Shown piece after piece: positions 41,233 through 53,412 of a stretch of 64,000 nt of DNA (its first letter is position 1; every line of letters starts with the position of its first letter). The translations under genes and the position numbers were made by a program. Source of the DNA: Prorocentrum cordatum (taxonomy: Eukaryota; Sar; Dinophyceae; Prorocentrales; Prorocentraceae); NCBI GenBank assembly GCA_963575745.1, contig CAUYUJ010015308.1, positions 133,501 through 197,500 on the forward strand, written 5' to 3'. A model generated the notes under the pieces. The model saw only the letters and a list, made by a program, of their open reading frames with translations. It did not search any database and was not told the origin of the DNA.

Positions 41233-41767
41233 TAAGCTCACCTTCGACCCCCGTCCAGCATGATCAGTGCGCAGGGCTCGCCGACCACCCACAAGCAAGG
41301 TTTGGGATCTTCGCCCAGAACCCTCACATGGTCATGCCCATGGCCCTCTTCCCTTCCAAACGCTGCATGGTTTCCTCCTCCTCCTCCTCCTCCTCCTCCT
41401 CCTCCTCCTCCTCCCGCGTCTCCACCGCAGTTTCTTCTTCCTTTTTCATCCTCCTCCTCCGTTTCCCTCCTCCTTTTCCTCCTCGCATTCTCCTCTGCCT
41501 CCTCCTGCTCCTCCTCCTCCGCCGCCGCCGTCTCCTCCTCATCCTCCTCCACATTCTCGCCATCCTCTCATCCTGCTCCGCCTCTTTCTCTTTCCCTCTC
41601 TCCCCGCCGCTCCCCCTCCGGGACGAGGCATCACGGGCGGCAGCTGGAAACGCGGGAGCTGGAGGAGCCCAGCAAGACCGACGGGCGACACGCATCACAG
41701 CCCCCCACCCCTACCCCTGACTCCGCCCGCGCCCGCTGCCTTCTACGGTCCGCCGCGCACCCGCTAT
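41233..41767. other. (CTC)n tract and GC-rich sequence
   Basis: 41370-41412 is (CTC)n, followed by imperfect CCTCCT/TTC sequence to about 41560. No gene is recognised in the rest. Confidence 0.5.
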
Positions 41768-41965
41768 ACCCCGTAATTCGAATACAGTCGGACCTAGGCC
41801 AGAAGAACATCCCTCAAGAACATGAGACCCTCCGCCGGCCAAAACAAACAGAACATCCAAAGATACCCTCCCCAGGCTGCACGAGAACATCCAACAAACA
41901 CGAAGAACACCAGGGTACCCTCCCCGAGCCGACCTCGATGTAGTACCTCGATCCGGTTGTATGCC
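41768..41965 (+). repeat. Family 12 dispersed repeat, copy 2
   Basis: CGGACCTAGGCCAGAAGAAC, AAGAACATGAGACCCTCCGC, AACATCCAACAAACACGAAG and CCCGAGCCGACCTCGATG correspond to 35295-35490. Confidence 0.65.
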
Positions 41966-42251
41966 CCTCTTCTTCAACCCTCGCCCCCCCCCCCCCCACC
42001 CTTGCGGGTCATGTTGAACTGCGTGCACCCGCACAGATTCGCCTCTGGCGACGAAGAAACTGGGCACTGAAGGAAACGGGTCCTGGACCATGTTTTTTTT
42101 TTTTGCAAAGTAGCCCTGGGACGCGAAGAGGGCCCCCAGAGCCCGAAAACGACACAAAACCTCAGGACCCGATTCCGCCCAGGACCCTTTTCCGCCGCTT
42201 CGAGCAGAAACAACGACCACGGCCATCGACAACCCCTCAGGGGAGGGGGCA

Positions 42252-42398
42252 GGTCGGGCATGTCCCCCTACAGGCAGATATTGGAAGAACAAGTGAACTA
42301 GTCAAACCATACCCAAACATGGTCAACAAATGACCTAAAACCATCCACTGACCTTGGCTATGTTTGAATGTCCCTCCTGTAGAGGGACATGCCCGACT
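42252..42398 (+). mobile_element. Family 1 foldback element, copy E (147 bp)
   Basis: GGTCGGGCATGTCCCCCTAC at the left and GTAGAGGGACATGCCCGACT at the right. The interior is the most diverged of the five copies. The termini share a compensating CATG instead of CCTG, i.e. both ends carry the same change. Confidence 0.7.
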
Positions 42399-42654
42399 TG
42401 ACCCTGGGCGGATGGTGCGCCCGAGCGTCACCCGGCACCGGACGACGCTCGGGCGTGCCCCCGCCCAGGGGTGGGCCCCCCCCCCCGGTGGCGTCTCGGT
42501 GGCCGTGGTCCCTTGGCTCTCCTCCGAGCCATGGCGACGCCTGCGTGATGTCGTGGAACGCGAGCTCGTACCTGAGGGGCTCGCGCGTCCAGGGATCCAA
42601 CCCAGGCGAATTTCTTCTGAGCCTCGGCATCAAAATCATGCGTGAGCTGTCGGG
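42399..42654. other. No recognisable feature
   Basis: GC-rich sequence with C homopolymers between family 1 copy E and the CT microsatellite. Confidence 0.4.
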
Positions 42655-43076
42655 TTCCGCGTTCTCTCTCTCTCTCACTCTCTAACTCTCCCTCTCTCTC
42701 TCTCTTTCCCTCTCTCTCTCTCTCCGCCCCCCTCTCTCTCACACTCTCTCCCTCTCCCCCCTCTCTCTCTACCTCCATCCTTCCGTTTCTGCGTCTTCCC
42801 CTCCTTCTCCTCCGGCATGTCGCTCCCCGTAAAACCTCTCCACAGTCTCATGCGTATCCCTCCGATTCCTCTCCTCCTCCTCCTCCTTCTCCTCCTCGTC
42901 CTCCTCCTACTATTCCTCCTCCTCCTCTTCCTCCCCCTCCTCCTCCTACTCCTCCTCCTCCTATTCCTCCCCCTTCTTTTCCTCCTCCTCTTCCTCCCCC
43001 CTTCTTGCTCTGCATCTCTGGTTCTCTTCTTGTTTTTTTGTGTCCCTTACTCTCTCTTTCTCTCTCCCTCTCTCTT

Positions 43077-43123
<47 letters not shown>

Positions 43124-43290
43124 ATACGTAAACATTTGTGTACATGTATACAAACATAAATCTATGTATGCATGTATCGTTATCTCTCCCTCCTGTATTT
43201 CTTTGGTTTCTCTCTCTCTCACCCTTCTTCTTCTTCTTCATATTTATCACTCGCTCTCTCTCTCTATCTCTCTCTCTGTCACCCGCGCAC
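42655..43290 (+). repeat. (CT)n and (CTC)n microsatellites
   Basis: CT repeats at 42655-42770, 43040-43120 and 43205-43285. CTC/CCT repeats at 42870-43000. A short ATGTAT-rich spacer lies at 43125-43190. Confidence 0.9.
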
Positions 43291-44429
43291 GCAACGCCAC
43301 ACAAACGATCCCTGATCCGACGCCGCACCACGCGAACGACCAACGCGGGCATCCGGCCACCCGCGGCAACGGCACTTTCGGCCGCCGCCGGAAATACGTT
43401 TCCAAAAGGAGGAAGGAAGCAGGAAGGAAACGAACATGAGGAAGGAAACATGATTACCGCACTCGAGACTGGTGGTACATATGCGACCGCCCTTTTCGGC
43501 TGATGTGGCAGTTGCGTGGGGGGGGCGCTGAGTTTTAGGTGCGCGAGTGGTCTCCGATCAGACTCGGCGGAAACAACTTGGGCAGCACGGCTCGCCGATC
43601 TGGCCATCCGCCTACCGCGATCGCTCCCCATCGACCACTCGATATGCAGATCGACGCCGCGATGCACCGATACATCGCAACCGACGTCATTTTGGTCGTG
43701 CGATCGACGTGCCTGCCGATCTCAATATCGATCTCGCGATTGATCCCGCGGGAAACCACGGGACACCGCGCCGCGGGACACGGCGGGACATCGCGCGGGG
43801 CACTGCGACAGAAAAGGACACCGCGGCACACCGCGCGCGACGCCGCGGGTGGCACCGCGCGACACCGGCAGGGGCACCCCCGAGCCGCCGCCAGCCAACC
43901 GGGGGGCATTGATTGGTGGAGTTGCCAAACCCCCATCGGGCAATGAACAAATCACGACGGGCGGTTCTTCCCTATTTTCTGCTTCCGGGGGCCCTCGCAG
44001 GGCCTCGGGACCGTCAAATATCGCTACCGAAGAACCCCACATACTTACAGTATGGCTGGCGTGATGATAGTTGAAGTGAAGCATGTGACAATGATGTTGG
44101 TGGCTCATGTAGGAATACTTCGCGTAGAGCGTATCAGGCCACCAATTGTTGAACTGGCGGCGGTACGCAGTAATTGCGGACAGCACCACTCCGTGGGCAC
44201 ATCGGCGCGAGTTCTCCAGGCGGACCTCGCCACCTATGTGAGTCATGTCTTTCTTCGTCGCCAAACGCCGAGGTGGCAAGGCGCCCATGGCAATTTTGGG
44301 CGGTATGTCAGCCACGCGCAGGTACAGCGGCTGCTGCCCCCAAACGGAATTACAAGCGAGACTGCGTGGAAGCGCGTGCACGCCGAAACGGCTTGAGCCA
44401 AGGTGTTTACAGTTATGGATAACACGCGG
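43291..44429. other. No gene; inverted family 7 copy at 43950-44025
   Basis: 43745-43880 is rich in GCGGGACACCGCG-type short repeats. 43950-44025 reads AATCACGACGGGCGGTTCTT ... CTCGGGACCGTCAAA, the reverse of family 7. 44060-44400 is balanced sequence without a recognised frame. Confidence 0.5.
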
Positions 44430-45475
44430 GCTCGCCTGCTGCGTTTTGCGAGCACGAAGCGGATGGCGTTCCCACCCCCAGCGCAGCCCCTGTGGCGTCG
44501 AAGAAATGCCGCGCTTGTCACTCTTTGCAAACCCGGAACGGACGGCGCCCCCACCCGCAGCCCACCCCCCAAGGTGTCGAGGATGTGCAACGCCTGCCAC
44601 GCTTTGCGAGCCCGAAGCGGATAGCGCTCACCCCCCCAGCGCATCCCGTGCGGTGTCGAGGATGTGCCACACCTGCCGCGCTGTGCAAGCCCGAAACGGA
44701 TAGCGCTCCCATCCCCAGCGCGCCCCCTGTGGTGTCGAGGAAGTGCCACGCCTGCCACGCTTTGCGAGCCCGAAACAGATGGCGTCCCCACCCCCAGCTC
44801 ACCCCCTGCGATGTCGAGGATGTGCCACGCCTGCCACGACTTACGAGCCCGACGCGGATAGCGCTCCCAACCACAGCGCAGCCCCTGTGGTGTCGAGGAT
44901 GCGCCTCGCCTGCCGCGCTTTGCGCACTCCCTGTGGCGTCGAGGATGTGCCGCACTTGGCACGCTTTGCGAGCCCGAAGCGCATAGCGCTCCCACCAGCA
45001 GCGCGTTCCCTGCGGTGTCGAGGATGTGTAACGCCTGCCACGCTCTGCGAGCCCGAAGCCGATAGCGCTCACACCCCCCAGCGCACCCCCTGTTGTGTCG
45101 AGGAAATGCCGCGCCTGCCTCGCCGTGCGAACCCGAAACGGATAGCGCTCCCACCCCCAGCTCACCCCCTGCGGTGTCGAGGATGCCCCACGCCTGCCAC
45201 GCCGTGCGAGCCCGGAACGGATAGCGCCCCCACCCAGTGCGCAGCCCCCGTGGTGTCGAGGAAGTGCCACGCCTGCCGCGTTTTGCGCACCCCGTGGTGT
45301 CGAGGACGTGCCACGCATGCCACGCTTTGCGAGCACAGAACGGATAGCCACGCCTGCCGCGCCGTGCGAGACCAGAACGCATGGCGCTCCCACCCCCAGT
45401 TCACCCCCTGTGGTGTCGAGCATGTGCCACCTCTGCCACGTTTTGCGAGCCCGAAACGGATAGCGCTCCTGCGCG
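44430..45475 (+). repeat. 79-bp satellite array
   Basis: About 13 units. The anchor GTCGAGGAtGTGCC recurs at 44581, 44660, 44739, 44818, 44897, (44943), 45022, 45102, 45181, 45260 and (45304). Spacing is 79 or 80 bp except for two shortened units of 44-46 bp. Unit contents: GCCACGCTTTGCGAGCCCGA, AACGGATAGCGCTCCCACCC, AGCGCACCCCCTGTGGTG. Since 79 is not a multiple of three, the open frames seen here rotate and are not genes. Confidence 0.92.
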
Positions 45476-45529
45476 TCTTGGGTGTATGATGCAGTGAATA
45501 CGCCAGGCGTGGACGCGCGTTGCATGGTG

Positions 45530-45562
45530 TATGTTGCGTGTGTATGTGCGTGCGTGCATGGC

Positions 45563-45597
<35 letters not shown>

Positions 45598-45685
45598 CTG
45601 CGTGCGTGCGTGCGTGTGCGTGTGCGTGTGCGTGTGCGTGCGTGCGTGCGTGCGTGAGTGTGTGTGTGTGTGTGTGTGGAGTTTG
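45530..45685 (+). repeat. (TGCG)n/(TG)n microsatellite
   Basis: TGCG tetranucleotides, then GTGTGCG and TG dinucleotides. The frames read Cys/Val/Arg/Ala. Confidence 0.95.
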
Positions 45686-46331
45686 TGCATGCGCGCGGCT
45701 GCTTGTAAACGCGCGTCTGATGCACGTGCCGCGCATTGGTTAGGCGCGGCAGGAGGGGGGAAGGAAGTGGGGGGGGGAAGGAGGGGGCGGAGGTGGGCGA
45801 GGAGGAGACGCGGGCGCGATGCGGCAGGGATGAAAACCATAACCCCACGAAGCACGCGGGGAAACAGAACCCCGCGAAACAGGCGAGAGGAGGAGGAGGA
45901 GACGAAGGAACGCCGGCGCGACGCGGCAGGGAAGAAAACCATAACCCCACGAAACATGCACGGAAAAAGCGATTCGGGATGGAAAACCGGTTTAGGGGAA
46001 GGGGGGAGCGGTCCAAACCTCCGGGGGTCGACGTTATGAAAAAATATGACATCGGGGGTCTGGGTTTCGCCCAGCTGCTCGAATGGTGGCCCGCGGAGCT
46101 TGCCGATAAACCAACCGGGCCCGAAATCGTCGAACGCGTCGAAAAAAATGAGCGCATCTACTGCGCGTGCGTCTTGTGCCCAGACGACGGTGCGGATGGA
46201 ATAGGGAGGGGGCCGCAGTCATCTCGAGGAGACATGAGAGGCCCCAGCCCCGCTCGACGCGCGATCGCGGGGCACATCATGAAGGGCGCGAGGTACACCG
46301 CGCTGCTGCTTGCCATTCTCGTGATCGTTTG
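45686..46331. other. No gene; short repeat shared with 35700-35755
   Basis: CCTCCGGGGGTCGACGTTATG...ATGACATCGGGGGTCTGGG at 46018-46065 resembles 35705-35755. 45760-45960 contains duplicated blocks with GGAAGAAAACCATAACCCCACGAA. Confidence 0.45.
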
Positions 46332-47044
46332 CTAAATATCGACGCCCACCCTGCCTTGCAGCGCCCGTGTATGCACGCACTCGGCAGAGCCCGCGGATGG
46401 CCCCGAATGATATCCCGACGCCGCATTTCCATCGTCGGCAGGACTGGCAGGATGCACATGGCCGAACAAGCCACGCGCGCGGGACCACACAAACCTGAAG
46501 CTTCCGTCCTGGAGCACGCGCAAGCATTCCGCGGCTTGCTGATATGAGCCAACCACGCGGCTCTCGCCGCAGCCACAGACATGGCGACTCAGCGCCAAAA
46601 ACATGTCGTCTCTAGAAATACGCCAGTACTCGGTGCACCGGGTTTGGTGGGTATATGCGTCGCTTTCTTGAAACATGTGTTTTATGTTTGCTCGGGTGTA
46701 CATCCTGTTTTTTTGGTGGTTTTTGTATGCACCCGCCTTCCCGCGGAAAAACGACACGCCTCTGGAAATGCCGCGGATTCGCGATGGCCGGTCCTGCCTG
46801 TACAGACGAGTACGAGCATCGACGATGCTGGCGGCGAGCTGTATGACCGCGTGCAATCGGCGGGCTTGCTGGGCCCCCGCGAAGGCGGCCTCTGCGAAGC
46901 GTCGGCATCTCGCCCAAGACGCCCCCTGCGACCCCCCGAAGTCGGCAGATTTGGGCCCCGAGGCAAACTTCGCTTCACGAGTAATGAAAATAGATTGGCA
47001 TCTGTAGTGGGCATCCGTAATCTTGCCCCCGATATGAGCAACCG
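46332..47044 (-). CDS. Candidate terminal exon of an unknown gene
   Basis: Follows an acceptor-like ACATTCAG (47045). It reads VAHIGGKITDAHYRCQSIFI, EAKFASGPKSADF, SWARCRRFAEAAFAGAQQAR and RLHAVIQLAASIVDARTRLY. It continues open through DDMFLALSRHVCGCGESRVV and SYQQAAECLRVLQDGSFRFV to a TAG at 46332. The first 90 residues have normal complexity with amphipathic helices. The middle (46720-46640) is more AT-rich and could be intron. I do not recognise a family. Confidence 0.35.
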
Positions 47045-47338
47045 CTGAATGTCACGGTTCCTGATTGTCGGAGCGGCCACGCGGAGATTGGGCCCGTCGC
47101 GCGTGACGTGGCCATTGCGGCAGACGGCCTCGATGGTGTTCGTGCGGAATTGGTGTTCCATCTGCCACTTCCTATGGGCGCTGGCCATGTGCTCTCTGCG
47201 CTTCGCAGCCTGGTCCTCCTGCGGTGCGTTGCAAACGCCCTCGTCGATCGTCTACGCAACCTCCGCGTCCTGACCGTGCGATGCCTCCTGCGAATGTTCC
47301 ACGTCGCGCGGCGCGCCCGCCGCGTCCTGCAGAACGCC

Positions 47339-47524
47339 TTATTCGTCCCACGGCATGTCCTGCGGCGCGTCATAATGCACTTCCTCGTCGCATCGCTCCC
47401 CCCAGTGCTCCGCGTCTCTCGGCGCGTCGCACCATTCTTTCACGACCTCCACGACTTGCGGCGCGTCCGCCACGTCCTCGTAGCTGGGTCTTCCGAAGAC
47501 ATGCGAGTAGGGGTTGATTGACAC
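47339..47524 (-). pseudogene. Acidic fragment of the same unknown gene
   Basis: Reads NPYSHVFGRPSYEDVADAPQ then VVEVVKEWCDAPRDAEHWGE up to a TAA. The frame continues beyond the stop as GVLQDAAGAPRDVEHSQEAS. On this evidence it is a broken coding remnant rather than noise. Repeats of ..DAPxDxxHW suggest a low-complexity acidic region. Confidence 0.3.
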
Positions 47525-47769
47525 TGATGCATGTATCCACTATTGTAACCGCAAGCTGTGCTGATGGTGTCTAGGTTGCGCTGCTGCATCATTGGATTCT
47601 GGCGGTACCATCTCCGAGGGGTGTTCAACTTCTCCTGGTGGCAGTCGTCGATGGACTCGCTAGCTGTTGGCGCCCTGCTGGCGCATGCGTATGGCGTGCC
47701 GCGCCTCTCTGCGATGCGCCGTCCGCGTCAGATCCTGACCTCGACCTCCCAACGCATATCCTCCGACGT

Positions 47770-48153
47770 GTCTTCCCCTTTTTCTCATCCTTGACAGTCT
47801 TGAGGACCTGCTGAATGTCATGGATGGCCTCCAGCAGTCTTCCCATTTCGCATCGGACCTCGGTGCGCAACCGCTGCGCATTGACGCCCTGGCGGTTGAG
47901 GCGGAAGGCCCACATGCAATCGAACTCTGCCTCGGCCCACTTCCGCAACATAAAGTGGGCCGGTGTGCCGTGTCTAAACAAAACCGCCCGCGGCGCTGCG
48001 GCATCTGCAGCTGGGCTGCTCGACGCAAATCGCATGGCCACCGAGTGCCAGGCGGCAGCCTTGTGGAAGGACCCGGCGCTGAGGAGGTCCTTTCCCCTCC
48101 TGCTGGCCGCCCTACCATCGCCCTGGTCGCGTCGGCCTTCTTGGTCTACTCCG
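47770..48153 (-). CDS. Candidate internal exon of an unknown gene
   Basis: After a TGGACAG acceptor (48154) it reads GKDLLSAGSFHKAAAWHSVA, MRFASSSPAADAAAPRAVLF, RHGTPAHFMLRKWAEAEFDC, MWAFRLNRQGVNAQRLRTEV and RCEMGRLLEAIHDIQQVLKT. It ends near VKDEKKGK (47770); GT at CAC|GTCGG is a possible donor. No stop, normal complexity and a predicted helical character make it the best exon candidate in this region, although no domain is recognised. Confidence 0.4.
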
Positions 48154-48403
48154 CTGTCCAGGCGTCGTCACGCTCGGCGCGACGCTAACTGGGCTCAGCA
48201 AGTGCGCCTCAGTCTCCCTCTAGCGCCTTCCTCACCCTGGGAGTCCTGGTCAGGGATTCCAGGCGCATCGAGTCGCGGCATCGGCGCAAAAATCCTCGTC
48301 GACATATCCCGGAAAGCATAGTGGTGAGTGGCATCGAGAGAAGTCCTGGGGGAGATTCCCATGTAGACAACTGCTCCCGGGCTAGAAGCCGGGGGCGACT
48401 CTG

Positions 48404-48700
48404 AGGCAGAGCGCCCAGGGGGGCAGGGCCCGTCGGTCCTCCGCGGCGACCGTAGTCTGGATGCCCTGCACGTCGCCCAGATTCTCTGCCTTCTTGGTAT
48501 CCTCGGCTTTCCAGGTCCTGTACCAGCGGACGCCGGCGGCGTACTTGCACAGGGAGTCGTAGTCCTGGCGGCCGTAGTTGTCGCGGCCCCGGTGGCAGTC
48601 GCAGTCCTGGAGGCCGGCGTAGTTATGGTGGGCGCTAGCGTTCTAGAGGTCGTCGTAGCTGGTCAACTGGCCGTCGTAGTCCGCGCTGGTTCCGTCAGAT
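48404..48700 (-). pseudogene. Tyr/Asp-rich coding remnant with one stop
   Basis: Reads SADYDGQLTSYDDL, a TAG, then HHNYAGLQDCDCHRGRDNYG, RQDYDSLCKYAAGVRWYRTW and KAEDTKKAENLGDVQGIQTT to a TAG. Composition and continuity across the stop suggest former coding sequence. It lies upstream of the 48153 exon on the same strand and may belong to the same gene. Confidence 0.35.
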
Positions 48701-49431
48701 CAGAAAGGAAGCGCCAGGTCGCCCCAGCGCGGTCGTGTCTCGCCTGGGGGCGCCTGGTCGCCGACGCTCGCCTTCGCGGCGCACTTGGCGCCGCACGAAT
48801 GGTATTTCTAGCGTTTGGTGTCGCACTTGGCGTCGTGGTCGCCCGAGCTGTCGCACTTGGTGTCGCACTTGCCATCGGGCTGCTTGTTACGCAACTCGGC
48901 GCACAATCACGCACGTGTTTGGAAGCATTCGTAACAACTGTCATGATGTCGTCGAAGTGTGGCTGCCGACCGCGTCGCGCGAGGTACCCCGCCCCCCTGC
49001 GTGTTGCATCTGTGCGTGCCGTTGCCGTCCAGGTCGCATTCGGTTTCGGCGAAGCGGCCAATTGTTTCCACGCGGAGTGGGTGAGTCTCGCAAGCCTTGA
49101 TGATGTGCAGCCCTGATGGTCGCCTTCAAGTGGAAGGGGCCTTGTAGACGCGACTAACATCCGTCACGTGGGGGAACATACAAGCGTGGCTGTTCACCTT
49201 CTCGTGGGTGAAGGTGCTCGGGCCGAAGCCAGCCCCCCCCGAGGGCGGCCGCGCGGGCGGGGCGCGACGCCAGGGCGAGTGCGAGGGATAGAGTTCCCGC
49301 AATAGGACTTCCCCCCCTTCTCCTCTTTCTGTTCCTCCCCCCCACCCTCCCCCGCTCCTCCTCCTCTTAGGTCGAACTCCCCGTAGTCGCCCGCTGCGCA
49401 TGCCCTCCGCTCGACAGCAGAGACCAGAGAA
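48701..49431. other. No recognisable gene
   Basis: 48780-48900 contains repeated GGTGTCGCACTTGGCGTCG words. The rest is complex without a clear frame. Confidence 0.4.
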
Positions 49432-50063
49432 ATGAACCATATGACCTCGGACTTCAGCCTCATGCCAGTCGACAGTTTTTGTTTCCGGAAGCCGACGGAA
49501 GCGGGGCAGAACTACGGGAGCCAGGTCAAGGAGAAGGGCAAGGGGCGCAAGTTGGGACCGCCAGGCGTCCACGCGGGGATGGCGCTCATGGACGGCACCC
49601 AAAAGTCGGTGTCGGACTGGCAGAAGGAAGACGAGACAGCAGTACCAGCATCAATAGATCGAGCACTGGACACCATGAACGACTTCCTGAAGCTGCTGAA
49701 GGACAACAGCGATCACTGGCAGGCAATGGTCACAGAGACGATCAAGCTTTGCGAGGTCAGCGAGAGCTAGAAAGCGCGCAACAACAAGAACAGGAACCCG
49801 AACGAAGACGAGCAGGAGTTCTGGGAGGAGGGCTCGGGCAAGATCCATATCGGCATCAACGAGTCCCCCAACTTCAGAGCGGCGCCCCCGAAGGACATGA
49901 AGGAAGACACCATGAAGAAGCTGGGCCGGTTCGCAGGCCATAACATGGGATGGCGATGGGGATGCTGATCGCCCACGTGGGAGGCAAGAAGCCCCAGTCG
50001 GCGGCGCCCAAGCCGGGGCTGGAAAGGATGGTGGAGCGGGAACTTCAGCGTCGGCGCCGCTGA
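49432..50063 (+). pseudogene. Unknown Lys/Glu-rich ORF with in-frame TAG and a frameshift
   Basis: From ATG at 49432 the frame reads MNHMTSDFSLMPVDSFCFRK, SVSDWQKEDETAVPASIDRA and LDTMNDFLKLLKDNSDHWQA to a TAG (49768-49770). It then continues in frame as KARNNKNRNPNEDEQEFWEE, GSGKIHIGINESPNFRAAPP and KDMKEDTMKKLGRFAGHN. A shift near 49945 leads to MGMLIAHVGGKKPQSAAPKP to 50063. The continuity shows that a protein was encoded. No family is recognised. It could be the N-terminal ORF of a mobile element or a host gene. Confidence 0.45.
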
Positions 50064-50959
50064 GGACGGAGGAAGTGGTGGCATCAGCGAAGTGTTCTCG
50101 CAGTGCTGCACCACAGAGGTCAGAACGGGCAGTTGCATTGGCGAGTTTTCTCGGGGTGCAAAGACCCCAGTGCAGAGTGCCAAGCCGCGGCTGACGCGGA
50201 CGAGCACGTGCGCTGCACGTCCGACGGCGTCAGCATCATGCAATGAGGGCGCCGCCTCAGGGGGGCCCCGCCCAGGGCAGTTGGGCATAGGTGGCGTGCC
50301 CAACAGCGCACAGACGAAGAGGAAGAGATACCTTCCAGACGATGAAAATAAGTGCAGAATCGCTCAGCATGGTCGTTGAGCGCCCCACCAAAATTCAGAC
50401 GTTCTCCCCACATGGTAGGATATACGAAGTGACCATGAAGTTCCGAGCAGAACGGGAAGCTGAGTCACAGAGAAACGCCCTGGGGAAAGACCTGCCTGGC
50501 AAAAAACCCACCCACCCATCCCGGTCAGCAAACGGCGTCATCTACCATGACGACACGATGCGATTATTCCTCCCTCTTTTCACTACAGGTACGGAGAGAT
50601 GGTGGGCGGGGTACTACGCATGCTGTGCGTCACACGCACAATGTAAAAACGGGTCAGGGTCAATGGGGGAGATGGGGCCAGCACGCGAGGCTTTAACGAA
50701 GCAGTTGGGGATGCGCTACTACCTCCATCGCTCATACTCGGTTGCCACAGCTGATCTGGCTCAACGCTGGCCTAGATGCGCAGTGTGGCGCACGGGCGGT
50801 GCTTCTCGGAACGCGTCACACGTGGTGGCCATGGCCTTCACGGGCAGAAAACCAGCCATGGCCCTGCGGGCGATGCGGCAAGGGGGCCCAGTGCTGCAAG
50901 ATGATCGAGAGCCGCATGGACCACGCGATCAACGAACCAGGTCATGAAGATAATCCTGA
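50064..50959 (+). other. Possible decayed continuation of the 49.4 kb ORF
   Basis: 50291-50947 is open (218 codons) but mostly a mixture of frames. One neighbouring frame reads QPWPCGRCGKGAQCCKMIES (about 50852-50911) with a Cys cluster. No domain can be named. Confidence 0.3.
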
Positions 50960-52016
<1,057 letters not shown>

Positions 52017-53412
52017 ACAAGTACCGAGGCGGCAAAGGCAGCGAATGGAAAAGAGTGCGCATCGACTGCGAGCTGGAGTCGGGGCAGGAGGAGTGGGGAG
52101 ACTGGAGCGATGAAGAAAAGACACTGCATGGAGGAGAACATATATTACGAGAGAGTAAGTTTGCCGAAAACAAAATCGGAAAGCAAAAAGAGCCGCGAGG
52201 GCAGCCCAGGCACTAGGGCAGATCAAAGCAGCACAAGCACTACTGGCAGAATAAGAAGGGCCAAATAAGAAGCCCCGCACGCAAAGGAACAATATCGCCA
52301 TAGAGAAAGCAAAGGAGGTGGTGAAGGCGCTGCTGGAGGGAATCAAAATGAATGGAGTGATAGTTACAGCCTCTAGCAAAGCAGGAGAGAGACTGACAGA
52401 GGCTCTTCGCTGCGCGGAATAATACATCCCACTCAACAAGTACACGGCCATGGACGTCAATGACGAAGATGCACTGAAGGTGGCAGAACAACAGTTGGAG
52501 GAGAAAGAGAAAGAGCTGCGCGAGATGGGCGACGACAACACGGCGAAGAACAAGGGGGGAAGCAACCAGAGTTCCTCAAGGCGCCGGACTTCGTGGACAA
52601 GTGGAGCGACAACATGCAGCTGTTCAACGTATGCGGGGGGGGGGGGGGCACTGGTTGGGGCGAGAAGACGGGTGGGGCTTGCTCGCGCGGGCCCGCTTTC
52701 CCGCACAAGCTGTGGTGGAGAGGCCCAAGCCCCAAGTCGAGAAGGGACAAGTGGCAGTTCCGGTGCAAGTTGGACTGGTTGCAGCTCGTCAAGGCGCAGG
52801 AGACCACCCAGAGGACATGCTCATGAAAAAATGGGTGGACAAGATGAAGGAAACGTTCGGGGCCGACTGCGAAGGGTGGCCAAAGATCGGGTGCGGGTCG
52901 CCGATGGTGGTGGAGCTCAAGGTGGGAAACAAATGGGAAGCGTTCGTTGCAGAGAAGCTACCGCAGCAACTAGACGACGCCAGAAAGGAGTGCCACTGCC
53001 AGTTCTTCGACAAGGACCAGAAGATGAGCCCAGAGGAGCTTCTCGAGCTGATCCCTGCGTCCTTCCCGATGACGCGCAAGATCGAAGGTTGCGACCTCAT
53101 CACAAGGTCCCAAGGCGACGCATGGGAAAGATCAGGGAGGAAGGCCTTTCCTGTGCAAAGCTGGTGTAAGCTGGCGCCCAAGATACGAAGACTGACGAAG
53201 AGAACTTCTACTAAGTAATGAAGGTCGCCATCACAGAGCTGAACAACGAGGACAACCTCGACCCAGAGGTAGTGAAGAGGCTGAAGAAGCACCAGGAGCT
53301 ACGAGACAACAAACAGACAATGCTGGATGGCACCGAGATCTTCGCGGCAAAGTTCGGCTACCCCAAGTCGGAGGAGACTACTACGGCCAGCTCCTCCAGC
53401 GGCCACCAGTGA
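52017..53412 (+). pseudogene. Unknown Lys/Glu-rich gene, decayed (stops and frameshifts)
   Basis: Fragments in order: DKYRGGKGSEWKRVRIDCEL (52017 on), EKAKEVVKALLEGIKMNGVI and VTASSKAGERLTEALRCAE (a TAA), YIPLNKYTAMDVNDEDALKV, APDFVDKWSDNMQLFNV, RRDKWQFRCKLDWLQLVKAQ, MLMKKWVDKMKETFGADCEG, WPKIGCGSPMVVELKVGNKW, KLPQQLDDARKECHCQFFDK. After a stop at 53218 comes MKVAITELNNEDNLDPEVVK to TTTASSSSGHQ (53412). The pieces are in at least two frames. Composition resembles the 49.4 kb ORF, and family 2 copy II may have split one gene. No family is recognised. Confidence 0.45.

Noticed and set aside
44430-45475. CRISPR-like regular array
   Set aside because: Units are contiguous 79-bp tandem copies without unique spacers, and the genome is eukaryotic.
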